Assembly (NCBI GenBank): GCA_016212295.1
Contig: JACRGO010000210.1
Span: 1 to 42,332, forward strand
DNA from: Nitrospinota bacterium
GTDB taxonomy: Bacteria > Nitrospinota > Nitrospinia > JACRGO01
DNA: 42,332 nucleotides
Reading direction: 5' to 3'
The notes beneath the pieces were generated by a model, which was not told where the DNA came from, did not search any database, and saw only the letters and a list, made by a program, of their open reading frames with translations. How positions within the stretch are numbered: position 1 is the first letter of the stretch; each line of letters starts with the position of its first letter. A program made the position numbers and the translations under genes. Shown here one piece after another: positions 1-6,599 of the stretch.

Positions 1-89
1 AGAGGGGTGGCCGAAGGCCGGGGTGTGTTAAGTATTTTCGTGGCTGTGTTTGCAAGCAGGCGGACCGTAATGTTTTTCAAGACAGCTTC
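1..89. repeat. Family A palindromic element, copy A1 (right arm only)
   Basis: Right arm of a MITE-like element whose full copies are at 15452-15771 and 22381-22689. The visible part contains the inner palindrome GGCCGAAGGCCGGGG and ends in the terminal repeat TTCAAGACAGCTTC at 89, followed by TAA (90-92), which matches the 3-bp duplication seen at copy A4. The left arm lies outside the window. Immediately after it, AAGAAGCCCCTTA (91-103) resembles an inner piece of the same family, perhaps a second fragment. Confidence 0.85.
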
Positions 90-122
90 TAAGAAGCCCC
101 TTAGCACCATTGGAATTTCCGG

Positions 123-151
123 TTGACACTCCTCACTATTCCGGTTAAACT
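123..151 (+). promoter_or_regulatory. Candidate sigma-70 promoter, possibly giving a leaderless mRNA
   Basis: A perfect TTGACA (123-128) lies 17 bp before TAAACT (146-151), a 4/6 match to TATAAT. The expected start of transcription is close to the ATG at 158, and no Shine-Dalgarno sequence precedes that ATG. A leaderless transcript is therefore possible; this is inference from spacing alone. Confidence 0.4.
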
Positions 152-157
152 TTATCC

Positions 158-613
158 ATGAAAAAGACCCTTCCTTTTTTATTGCTTCTTTTCATTATCC
201 TCTGCCATGTCCCTGTCCTTGCCGTGGAAACCGCTCCCCGGATATCCGACAGGGAAATCATAGAAAATTTATCCGATTTGCGGGGCGATATCAAGGAATT
301 AAAGGCCGGACAGAAGGCCCTTGAACAGCGGTTCGATGACATGAATAATTCCGTCAACAAACGGTTCGATGACATGAATAATTCCGTCAATAAACGGTTC
401 GATATCCTCCAGTGGATGCTCGGTCTTTTCATTACGGTTGCCCTTTCCATCTTTGGGGTCATGGGCAGGATACTCTGGAACCAGCAGAAGAAGCTGACGC
501 AAATCGAAGCCACCCTTGAAGCGCAAAAAGAGGAGCTTTCATTCCTGAAATCCCTCATCGAAAAACTCCAATCCCTCATTGAAAAACTCCTCCCGCCTAG
601 AGGCGTATTATAA
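158..613 (+). CDS. Small exported or membrane coiled-coil protein with internal tandem repeat
   Basis: Function not recognised. The 151-residue product starts with a signal peptide or membrane anchor (about residues 4-22, rich in L, I and F). A charged helical stretch with coiled-coil character follows, then a second hydrophobic segment (about 85-108, LQWMLGLFITVALSIFGVMG) and a C-terminal amphipathic helix ending in two copies of SLIEKL. Within the first coil the 11-residue unit RFDDMNNSVNK occurs twice plus a partial third copy (RFD), encoded by near-identical 33-bp repeats at 329-361 and 362-394. The unit could expand or contract by slippage. The layout (anchor, coil, membrane segment, coil) is that of a small envelope or tethering protein. 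It stands alone between a family A element and a decayed gene. No clear ribosome site precedes the ATG. Confidence 0.65.
   Translation: MKKTLPFLLLLFIILCHVPVLAVETAPRISDREIIENLSDLRGDIKELKAGQKALEQRFDDMNNSVNKRFDDMNNSVNKRFDILQWMLGLFITVALSIFGVMGRILWNQQKKLTQIEATLEAQKEELSFLKSLIEKLQSLIEKLLPPRGVL
329..403 (+). repeat. 33-bp in-frame tandem repeat
   Basis: Two 33-bp units (329-361, 362-394), differing at one base, and the first 9 bp of a third encode RFDDMNNSVNK twice and RFD within the coiled-coil protein. The reading frame is kept whatever the copy number. Confidence 0.9.
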
Positions 614-667
614 TATAGGAATTTCGCAGTAAGGCGCCTCATTGACAAAAAAAATTAAAAGCGTAAC

Positions 668-1119
668 ATGAAGCCATTTTATTTTTCGATAAAATACATG
701 GCCTTTATTTCCCACAAATTTAAAAACTTCAAGGCTCGCTCAACAGGCTGTTATAGCGTGAAGAGCGGGCTTTTTCGCGTCCGTCCTTGTTCCGTTTTCT
801 GTCTTTGCCTCCGGGACCGGCGCCCTTGTTATTACCACTCAGGACACCTCGAAAAAACAGGTAACAGCTCCGATATCCGTTGATAATGTGCAGCAGGGGA
901 CAGGTAAGGTTACCGTGACGGTTTACGGCAGGGACGCACGAGGTGAAGTTCGGGGACCTGACTGGATATTCCATCGTGTCTCCCAGGAACGGAAAGAAAA
1001 ATGTACCGGTAAAGACAGGGAAGACAACGCCGGTAAGAGCGACTTATAAAAAATCTTCCTCCAGTGGCGGTGGAAAAACGGTAACCGACATTGACGGCAA
1101 CGTTTATAATACCCGTTAA
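668..1119 (+). pseudogene. Frameshifted relic of a secreted protein with a truncated FISUMP-like end
   Basis: No intact frame spans this stretch, but conceptual translation in successive frames gives coherent secreted-protein sequence. A hydrophobic signal-like stretch (GFFASVLVPFSVFAS, about 756-802) leads into a beta-rich segment (SKKQVTAPISVDNV, then GTGKVTVTVYGRDARG). Near 940 the sense shifts one frame to KFGDLTGYSIVSP and a Ser/Gly linker. It ends with TVTDIDGNVYNT, which matches the opening of the FISUMP domain (TIGR02145, usual form DIDGNVYxTVxIG), and then R and a stop at 1117-1119, where the domain should continue. At least two frame breaks and a missing C-terminal domain make it a decayed gene. 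The exact start is unknown; 668 is the first ATG. FISUMP domains are usual in exported lipoproteins, so a surface role is likely for the ancestor. Confidence 0.6.
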
Positions 1120-1160
1120 TTCAATCTGAAGCTTCTTTATGTGTTAAGGAAGATGATAAT

Positions 1161-1183
1161 AAGAGGTAATCTCTTCTTTTTTT
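1161..1183 (+). terminator. Weak candidate intrinsic terminator
   Basis: AAGAG-GTAAT-CTCTT is a 5-bp stem with a 5-base loop, followed by C and a run of seven T. The stem is short and AT-rich, so this is weak. It lies downstream of the decayed FISUMP-like gene. Confidence 0.25.
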
Positions 1184-1318
1184 CCCCACCACTCTTGGGA
1201 AATTTCTTGGTGCGCGGCAAGGACTAAATCCCGGCTTATGGGATTTGTCAGGTAACTTACAAAACTCGTCTCGATATATATTCTATTTCTTTAGATTAAG
1301 GTATGATAAAAAATATCT

Positions 1319-1357
1319 CAACTTCAGCTCACTTTAAACTTTAGTCACTCAAAACTT
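1319..1357. repeat. Family F repeat, half copy
   Basis: The stretch reading AGCTCACTTTAAACTTTAG then TCACTCAAAACTTG matches one arm of the inverted repeat at 5246-5343 (AGCTCACTTTAGGCACTTAAAACTTG there). It lies just upstream of uup. Confidence 0.55.
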
Positions 1358-1398
1358 GAATGCGCTTATCGCCATTCGGCGGAAAAAAAGGAGCTGTA

Positions 1399-3312
1399 AT
1401 GGCATTGATCGGTTTAAAGGAAATCAGCCTGGCCTTTGGCAGGCAGCCGGTCCTGGATGGGGTGGACCTGCAAATCCAGGACGGCGAAAGGATCTGCCTT
1501 GTAGGGAGAAACGGCGCTGGAAAATCATCCCTTTTGCGGCTTATCAGCGGAGAAGCGGCCCCGGACAGCGGGACCATTTCAAGGCAGAAAGGGTCGAACT
1601 CCGCTTTTCTGGCCCAGGAAGTCCCGGATGACATCGAAGGCTCTATCTTGCATGTGATTGCCGGGGGGCTTGGAAAGGAAGGCAAGCTGCTGGAAAAGCA
1701 TCACCAATTGAGCCTGCAGCTTGGAATTGAGTGGAAAGAGTCTCTTGCGCTTGAGTTGGAGAGGCTTCAGCACGAGATGGAAACAGCAGGCGCCTGGCAG
1801 GCCATGCTCAAGGTTGAAACCATCATTTCACGTATGAGTCTCAAGGACGATGATGATTTTTCCACTCTTTCCACCGGGATGAAGCGAAGGGTACTCTTGG
1901 CGCGGGCCGCTGTTTCTTCCCCAGACCTCCTCCTGCTTGACGAACCCACGAACCACCTTGATATCGAATCCATTTTATGGATGGAGGAATTCCTTCTCGA
2001 TTACCGCGGGACCCTGGTTTTCGTGACCCACGACCGGGCCTTCCTGCGCAGGCTGGCCACTCGGATAGTGGAACTGGACCGCGGAAAACTCTTTGACTGG
2101 GCCTGCGATTACGACGCCTTCCTCGTCCGGCGCGACGCCGCCCTTCAGGCGGAGGAAGCGGAGTGGGAGAGGTTCGATAAAAAACTGGCCAGGGAAGAAG
2201 TGTGGGTGAGGCAGGGGATCAAGGCGCGCCGGACCCGCAACGAGGGCAGGGTGCGGGCCTTGAAGGAGATGAGGCGCGAGAGGAGCGAGAGGCGGCAGCG
2301 GACGGAAACCGCCCGCATGTCCATTCAGGAAGCGGAACGGAGCGGGCGTATAGTGATCGAGGCCCAGGGGATCAGCCACCGTTACGGTGAAAAAGAGGTG
2401 GTCAGTGATTTTTCCTGCACCGTGGCCAGGGGCGATAAGATAGGGATCATAGGGCCAAACGGCGCGGGCAAAACCACCCTGCTTAATATCCTTCTTGGCA
2501 AACTCACCCCGTCCGAAGGCACGGTCAGGCACGGCGCCAGGCTGGAGGTCGCCTACTTTGACCAGCTCCGGGGCCAACTGGACGAAACAAAAACCGTGCG
2601 GGACAATGTTTGCGCGGGCGATACCGTGGTCGTCAACGGAAAATCGCGCCACATAATCGGTTATCTTGAGGATTTTCTTTTTACCCCGGACCGCGCCAGA
2701 ACGCCCATTACCATGCTTTCCGGCGGGGAACGGAACCGCTTGCTGCTGGCCAAACTCTTCACCAAGCCCTCCAATGTGCTCGTACTTGATGAACCCACGA
2801 ACGATCTTGACGAAGAGACCCTGACTCTGCTGGAAGAGCTTCTTATTGATTATCCAGGCACTATCCTTCTGGTATGCCACGACAGGGTTTTCCTGAATAA
2901 CGTTGTTACCAGCGTGGCCGTTTTCGAGGGGAACGGCAAGGTGCGCGAGGTGGTCGGCGGCTATGATGACTGGCTAAGGCTGAAAGAACAGCTTGCCCCC
3001 AAGTCCAACGGAAAAGACATTGGCCGGAAAGACAGGAAGTCGAAGTCCAAATCCGATGGTCCCCGCAAGATCAGCCAAAAGGAGCGCATGGAGTTGGAGA
3101 AGCTCCCGGCGCGCATAGAGGAACTGGAAAGGGACCGCGACGCCTTATATGAAAATATGGCCGACGCCGCCTTTTATAAGAGCGGCGGAGAACAAGTGTC
3201 CAAGGCCACGGGGCGGCTGGAGGACTTGAATCAGGAACTGGCTGAACTTTTCAAGCGGTGGGAGGAGTTGGAGGCATTGAGTAGTGGACAAAACGAGTTT
3301 AAAGAATGGTAG
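1399..3312 (+). CDS. uup: ABC-F family ATPase, Uup type
   Basis: Soluble tandem ABC ATPase of 637 residues, without membrane segments, as usual for ABC-F proteins that act on the ribosome or, for Uup, in DNA and ribosome homeostasis. The first cassette has Walker A GRNGAGKS (36-43), signature LSTGMKRR and Walker B LLLLDEPTNHLD. The second has GPNGAGKT, LSGGERNR and VLVLDEPTNDLD. The DEPTN form is typical of ABC-F. A lysine-rich linker and a C-terminal coiled coil (last about 75 residues, QKERMELEKLPARIEELE onward) match the DNA-binding tail of Uup. I chose ATG 1399 (MALIGLKEI), which has AAAAGGAG upstream at good spacing; an in-frame ATG at 1360 lacks this. The stop codon TAG (3310-3312) lies inside the terminal repeat of a family C element, so the last codons may have been altered by that insertion. 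Assignment to ABC-F is firm; Uup rather than another subfamily rests on the tail. Confidence 0.93.
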   Translation: MALIGLKEISLAFGRQPVLDGVDLQIQDGERICLVGRNGAGKSSLLRLISGEAAPDSGTISRQKGSNSAFLAQEVPDDIEGSILHVIAGGLGKEGKLLEKHHQLSLQLGIEWKESLALELERLQHEMETAGAWQAMLKVETIISRMSLKDDDDFSTLSTGMKRRVLLARAAVSSPDLLLLDEPTNHLDIESILWMEEFLLDYRGTLVFVTHDRAFLRRLATRIVELDRGKLFDWACDYDAFLVRRDAALQAEEAEWERFDKKLAREEVWVRQGIKARRTRNEGRVRALKEMRRERSERRQRTETARMSIQEAERSGRIVIEAQGISHRYGEKEVVSDFSCTVARGDKIGIIGPNGAGKTTLLNILLGKLTPSEGTVRHGARLEVAYFDQLRGQLDETKTVRDNVCAGDTVVVNGKSRHIIGYLEDFLFTPDRARTPITMLSGGERNRLLLAKLFTKPSNVLVLDEPTNDLDEETLTLLEELLIDYPGTILLVCHDRVFLNNVVTSVAVFEGNGKVREVVGGYDDWLRLKEQLAPKSNGKDIGRKDRKSKSKSDGPRKISQKERMELEKLPARIEELERDRDALYENMADAAFYKSGGEQVSKATGRLEDLNQELAELFKRWEELEALSSGQNEFKEW

Positions 3313-3402
3313 CCGTTCAATGTGGAGCGCCCTAAAAAACCTTGCAACATTGCCGTGTTTGACGGTTTTTCAACTCTGAACCTTGAACCTGTGAACGGAT
3401 AC
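3309..3402. repeat. Family C element, copy C1
   Basis: A 94-bp element with ends GTAGCCGTTCA and GTGAACGGATAC, aligning in reverse complement with the first half of C2 (10817-10963); they share GCAACATTGCCGTGTTT and GAACCTTGAACC. It supplies the TAG stop of uup and fills the gap up to the rhomboid gene. Confidence 0.8.
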
Positions 3403-3411
3403 AAAGAATGA

Positions 3412-4305
3412 ATGGCTAAAATTTTCCAGGAAGAAGGCCGCCTTGCCGTCGAAGTCCGAAGCGCCAGGGAGGCCAGGGACTATGAGTTGCTTTTCCTCTC
3501 AAGGAAGATACCTTTTTCCCTGGAGAAGGGACCGCCTGTTTGGACCCTTGTTATTCCCGAAGCCTTTGCCGGAAAGGCCCAAAAGGAGATCGGCCTCTTC
3601 CAAAAGGAAAATCCCAGGAGGCGCTATCCACATAAAAAAGGAGTTCATGATGTTTGCCGTTTTCCTTATGTCAATGAAATCGTCCTTTTGTGCCTTGCCT
3701 TGTTTCATTGGATTGCCGCCGGCCCAGGCGCGTCTCCCTCATGGGTCGAAAAGGGGAGGGCGTCGGCAAGTGATATTCTTTCCGGCGAGTGGACCCGCTC
3801 CGTTACCGCCCTTACTCTGCATGGCGACTATACCCATCTCATTGGCAACCTGGCCGCTTTATGGCTCTTTGTGAACGAGGAAGGCTATTATGTTGGAAGC
3901 GGCATGGCGTGGCTTTTGGTTCTCCTGTCCGGCTCATTGGGGAATATGATGTCGGCCTGCTTTTATGGCGGGAACCATTTTTCCATCGGGGCCTCCACCT
4001 CGGTTTTCGGGGCAGTGGGCATACTGGGAGGGATGAAGGCGGTCAAGGGATTTCATGAGCTGCAGTCCTGGAAAAGAAAGATTATTCCCATTGGCGCGGC
4101 CTTGGCCCTGCTGGCCATGCTGGGGGCGGACCCCGAATCTGACGTGATGTCCCATCTCTTCGGTCTTATCGCCGGGTTAGGAACTGGGCTTTTGACAGCG
4201 TCCTTTTTTCCCGGGAAGGCGGCTGGAAGACCGGCCTTTCAGTGGCTGGCCCTTGCGGCCTTTTGCGGCGCGGTGTTTCTGTGCTGGATGGACAGGCTGA
4301 AGTAG
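3412..4305 (+). CDS. Rhomboid family intramembrane serine protease
   Basis: Integral membrane protein of 297 residues. The first 80 or so residues form a soluble N-terminal region (resembling the DUF2007-type domain often fused to rhomboids). At least six hydrophobic segments follow. Rhomboid motifs are present: HxxxxHLIGN (His137, His142, Asn146), the nucleophile in GAST (Ser195, where GxSx is the family pattern) and the catalytic histidine in SHLFG (His248). All active-site residues are in place, so an active protease that cleaves membrane-spanning substrates is expected; the substrate is unknown. ATG 3412 is the only workable start, with no good ribosome site because the upstream 94 bp are the C1 repeat. 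Another ATG at 3408 is out of frame and closes at once. No partner gene suggests its role. Confidence 0.9.
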   Translation: MAKIFQEEGRLAVEVRSAREARDYELLFLSRKIPFSLEKGPPVWTLVIPEAFAGKAQKEIGLFQKENPRRRYPHKKGVHDVCRFPYVNEIVLLCLALFHWIAAGPGASPSWVEKGRASASDILSGEWTRSVTALTLHGDYTHLIGNLAALWLFVNEEGYYVGSGMAWLLVLLSGSLGNMMSACFYGGNHFSIGASTSVFGAVGILGGMKAVKGFHELQSWKRKIIPIGAALALLAMLGADPESDVMSHLFGLIAGLGTGLLTASFFPGKAAGRPAFQWLALAAFCGAVFLCWMDRLK

Positions 4306-4316
4306 CGCAAGGATCA

Positions 4317-4675
4317 TGGCGCTGCGTAGCCGCAGCCAAAGGGAAAACAAAATCCCAAATGACAAATAACGTAACACTTTAGCCTTTTGAAAAAATCTGT
4401 TTTAGAAAAGGAAGAACCACGAATGGACACTAATGAACACGAATTATTTTTAGTAGTTTTATAAAATTCGTGTCAATTCGTGTTAATTCGTGGTTGAGGT
4501 AGCCTTTTTTTCAAACAGCTAAAATGTTACCAAATAACAAATTACAATTACTGAATGTCCAAAACAACTCCATTTCCTTGTTTGGCATTTGTAATTTTGG
4601 TTATTGAGATTTATTTGTTATTTTGACAATTGAGATTTGGAGTTTCATAAAATTTTTTTTAGCAAAATTTTATAT
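4317..4675. repeat. Family D element, copy D1, split by an inserted element
   Basis: Two blocks (4317-4370 and 4539-4675) together align with the intact copy D2 at 38196-38395. Both begin with a GC-rich hairpin (GCGCTGCGTAGCCGCAGC here), then AAATCCCAAATGACAAATAA, an AT-rich inverted pair (ATTACAATTAC; TTGGTTATTGAGATTTATTTG) and end in a hairpin with stem ATAAAATTT/AAATTTTAT. The break is element H, with a direct repeat on both sides. Confidence 0.8.
4371..4530. mobile_element. Element H: 160-bp MITE nested in family D, with 8-bp target duplication
   Basis: The ends are inverted copies: GTAACACTTTAGCCTTTTGA at the left and, read from the other strand, GTAACATTTTAGCTGTTTGA at the right. The flanking bases CAAATAAC occur directly on both sides (4363-4370 and 4531-4538), and removing one copy plus the insert restores the family D sequence. 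The interior is also palindromic: CCACGAATGGACACTAATG and ATTCGTGTTAATTCGTGG are inverted halves. No coding capacity. Confidence 0.8.
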
Positions 4676-4677
4676 AT

Positions 4678-4736
4678 TTGTTGCACAGATTAATTTTTTT
4701 TTAAATCCGTGCAATCGGTGAAATCTGTGGTTATGT
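4678..4736. repeat. Short AT-rich inverted repeat
   Basis: CACAGATTAA and AAATCTGTGG are inverted halves around a T-rich centre containing AAATCCGTGCAATCGGTG. It has the same short-word style as the other intergenic palindromes. No coding content. Confidence 0.45.
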
Positions 4737-4777
4737 TTGCAGTGCGGAGTTTAATGAAATGGAATTATTTTAGACAT

Positions 4778-4972
4778 TCAGCCGACTATCTCCTTCACCC
4801 GGCCGACTACTCCGTTTGCCAGGCGCACTTTAATCCCATGTGTGTGAACGGCGGATTTTGTGAGGATGTCCTTGACTGTCCCCTCAGTCAGTTTCCCGGA
4901 ACGCTGGTCTTCTTTCCTTACAACCAGCACATGCGCTCCAGGCTTTATGTCCGCTCGGCTTCTGCCATTCAT
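4778..4972 (-). CDS. ywbE: YwbE family protein (DUF2196)
   Basis: Short basic protein of 64 residues matching the YwbE/DUF2196 family along its whole length. It opens MNGRSRADIKPG and contains EDQRSGKLTEGTVKDIL, THGIKVRL and ends GVVGRVKEIVG. The family is normally about 65 residues and looks like a small beta-barrel of KOW type; the biochemical role is not established. The ATG at 4972 is the conserved family start, with only a weak purine-rich stretch upstream (GTAGAACGA). It is a lone gene embedded in a repeat-rich kilobase, between element D1 on one side and B1 on the other, so it probably has its own promoter. An open frame on the opposite strand over the same bases is a shadow. Confidence 0.85.
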   Translation of the reverse strand: MNGRSRADIKPGAHVLVVRKEDQRSGKLTEGTVKDILTKSAVHTHGIKVRLANGVVGRVKEIVG

Positions 4973-5021
4973 TCGTTCTACAATCGTAACTATTTACCGC
5001 AGGCGCGGAGAAAAATAAGAA

Positions 5022-5231
5022 TGCTCACGCAGTTGTCATGAAAAACCAGAGAAAGCCTCATCAGCTATTTTTTACATCCCCCTGAATCCCCCTTGCCAAG
5101 GGGGAATTAGAACAGAGCCCATTTAGGTGCGTTTCCCGCATTCCCCCTTACCAAAGGGGAACCAAGGGGGATGTGGTTTCCCCGGCAATTGAGCGTGAAG
5201 CCGTTTTCCACGACGCCTCGTGAACATTTAC
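5022..5231. repeat. Family B element, copy B1
   Basis: A block built from nested palindromes: CCCCCTTGCCAAGGGGG, then CCCCCTTACCAAAGGGG and AAGGGGGATGTGG, flanked by GTTGTCATGAAAA on the left and GAGCGTGAAGCC and CGTGAACATTTAC on the right. It aligns with B2 (reverse orientation, 21818-21926) and B3 (36465-36652). It lies between ywbE and the aldolase gene. No coding content. Confidence 0.8.
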
Positions 5232-5245
5232 AGGTTTTCTTTTTT

Positions 5246-5343
5246 TAGTTCAAAGTGACTAAAGTGTGAAGTGAACTAAAGTTGCGGTAGAGAATCAATT
5301 TTTAACTTTAGCCGCTTTAGCTCACTTTAGGCACTTAAAACTT
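5246..5343. repeat. Family F inverted repeat, full copy
   Basis: TTTAGTTCAAAGTGACTAAA at the left pairs with TTTAGGCACTTAAAACTT at the right, and GTGAACTAAAGTTG with CAATTTTTAACTTTAGC. One arm recurs at 1319-1357. The element ends where the aldolase terminator hairpin begins. Confidence 0.6.
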
Positions 5344-5362
5344 GGCCGCGGCGAAGCCGCGC
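5338..5362 (-). terminator. Candidate intrinsic terminator of the aldolase gene
   Basis: Read on the minus strand, a stem CGCGGC-TTC-GCCGCG starts 9 bp after the aldolase stop and is followed by GCCAAGTTTT. The stem is strong but the T run is short. The same type of hairpin heads family D elements, so it may instead be a repeat fragment. Confidence 0.4.
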
Positions 5363-5368
5363 CAGGGC

Positions 5369-6367
5369 TCAAGCCTTTCCAGCCGACCCAAGCACTTCCT
5401 TGTTTTTATAAATAATCATCTTCTTCAATTCCTCGCGCGCTGGGCCGAGGTACTTTCTTGGATCAAATTCGCCGGGATTTTCCGTGAAAACCTTTCGGAT
5501 CATTGCCGTAATGGCAAGCCTGCCGTCGCTGTCGATGTTTATCTTGCACACCGCCGAGCGGGCGGCCCTGCGTAGCTGCTCTGTTGGTATGCCGACAGCG
5601 TCCTTGAGGGCGCCTCCGCATTTGTTTATGATATCCACATACTCCGGAACCACGGACGAGGCCCCATGCAAGACAATCGGGAAGCCCGGAATCCTTTTTT
5701 CAATTTCCTCTAAAATATCAAAACGGAGAGGAGGGGGTTCCAGCACGCCTTTTTCATTTCTGGTGCATTGCGCGGGCGTGAACTTGTACGCGCCGTGTGA
5801 GGTCCCTATTGAAATGGCGAGGGAATCAACATTGGTCTTCTTGACAAAATCCTCCACCTCGTCAGGCTGGGTGTAGATGGATTTGGCCGCCTCCACATCG
5901 TCCTCTATCCCGGCCAATACCCCAAGCTCTCCCTCCACCACCACGCCGTTCGCGTGCGCGTACTCAACCACCTTTTTTGTAAGGGCCACGTTTTCGTCAT
6001 ATTTGTGATGGGAGCCGTCGATCATTACAGAGGAAAAGCCGGAGTCGATGCAGGATTTGCAAAGATCAAAGGTGTCGCCGTGGTCCAGGTGAAGGGCGAA
6101 TTTCACATTGGAACCCGCTTCCTTTATCATTGCCACCGCGCCCATTGCCATGAAGCGGAGCAGGGTCTGGTTCGCGTATTTCCTGGCCCCGCTGGAGACC
6201 TGGAGAATAAAGGGGGATTGGGATTCCACGCAGCCAAGGACTATGGCCTGCAACTGTTCCATGTTATTGAAGTTATAAGCCGGGATGGCGTATCCGCCAG
6301 CCACCGCCTTTTGAAACATTTCCTTCGTGGTGACAAGACCTATTTCCTTATATGAGATCTTTTCCAT
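5369..6367 (-). CDS. fba: Class II fructose-bisphosphate aldolase
   Basis: Cytoplasmic zinc enzyme of 332 residues that interconverts fructose 1,6-bisphosphate with dihydroxyacetone phosphate and glyceraldehyde 3-phosphate in glycolysis and gluconeogenesis. Family motifs are intact: PAYNFNN (29-35), LHLDHGD with catalytic Asp95 and metal ligand His96, GELG (Glu147), SIGTSHGAYK (His191) and VLHGASS (His234). The length suits the short class II type rather than the E. coli FbaA type. The start ATG at 6367 is well supported by AAGGGGAG eight bases upstream. It is a single-gene unit: a promoter candidate lies at 6432-6460, a hairpin follows the stop, and the neighbours are on other transcripts. 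The family also contains tagatose-bisphosphate aldolases, but nothing here favours that. Confidence 0.95.
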   Translation of the reverse strand: MEKISYKEIGLVTTKEMFQKAVAGGYAIPAYNFNNMEQLQAIVLGCVESQSPFILQVSSGARKYANQTLLRFMAMGAVAMIKEAGSNVKFALHLDHGDTFDLCKSCIDSGFSSVMIDGSHHKYDENVALTKKVVEYAHANGVVVEGELGVLAGIEDDVEAAKSIYTQPDEVEDFVKKTNVDSLAISIGTSHGAYKFTPAQCTRNEKGVLEPPPLRFDILEEIEKRIPGFPIVLHGASSVVPEYVDIINKCGGALKDAVGIPTEQLRRAARSAVCKINIDSDGRLAITAMIRKVFTENPGEFDPRKYLGPAREELKKMIIYKNKEVLGSAGKA

Positions 6368-6431
6368 TTTCTCCCCTTTCCTTGAACAGGTTTTTAGGTT
6401 AAAAAATCATTGGGCAATGCTAAGTGCTTTT

Positions 6432-6460
6432 ATTATATACCTTGTATTTTGAAATTTCAT
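6432..6460 (-). promoter_or_regulatory. Candidate promoter of the aldolase gene
   Basis: On the minus strand ATGAAA (6455-6460, 4/6 to TTGACA) is 17 bp from a perfect TATAAT (6432-6437). It lies 65 bp before the start codon with no other gene between. Confidence 0.5.
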
Positions 6461-6462
6461 CA

Positions 6463-6575
6463 GGGAACAGGAATCAGGTGTCAGGTACCAGGTGTCAGGG
6501 AACAGAGGAGCAAGGGCACGTTGAAGTGCAATCTTGAATTTCCCTAACCCCTAACCCCTAACCCCTGCCATCCAC
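6463..6575. repeat. Word-repeat palindrome upstream of the radical SAM gene
   Basis: The left part repeats CAGGTGT and GGGAACAG words; the right part is four CCCTAAC-like heptamers (TAACCCCTAACCCCTAACCC). It has the same style as the other short-word inverted elements at 12485-12568, 16938-17030 and 25655-25740. Non-coding. Confidence 0.5.
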
Positions 6576-6599
6576 AAAAAAATACGATAGAATATACGA

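Noticed and set aside
1975-2880. 301-codon open frame on the minus strand over uup
   Set aside because: It is antisense to the conserved ABC cassettes; its product is His/Gly/Pro-rich without domain character.
4709-5041. 110-codon plus-strand frame across ywbE and repeat B1
   Set aside because: Antisense to ywbE and running into a repeat; no ribosome site.
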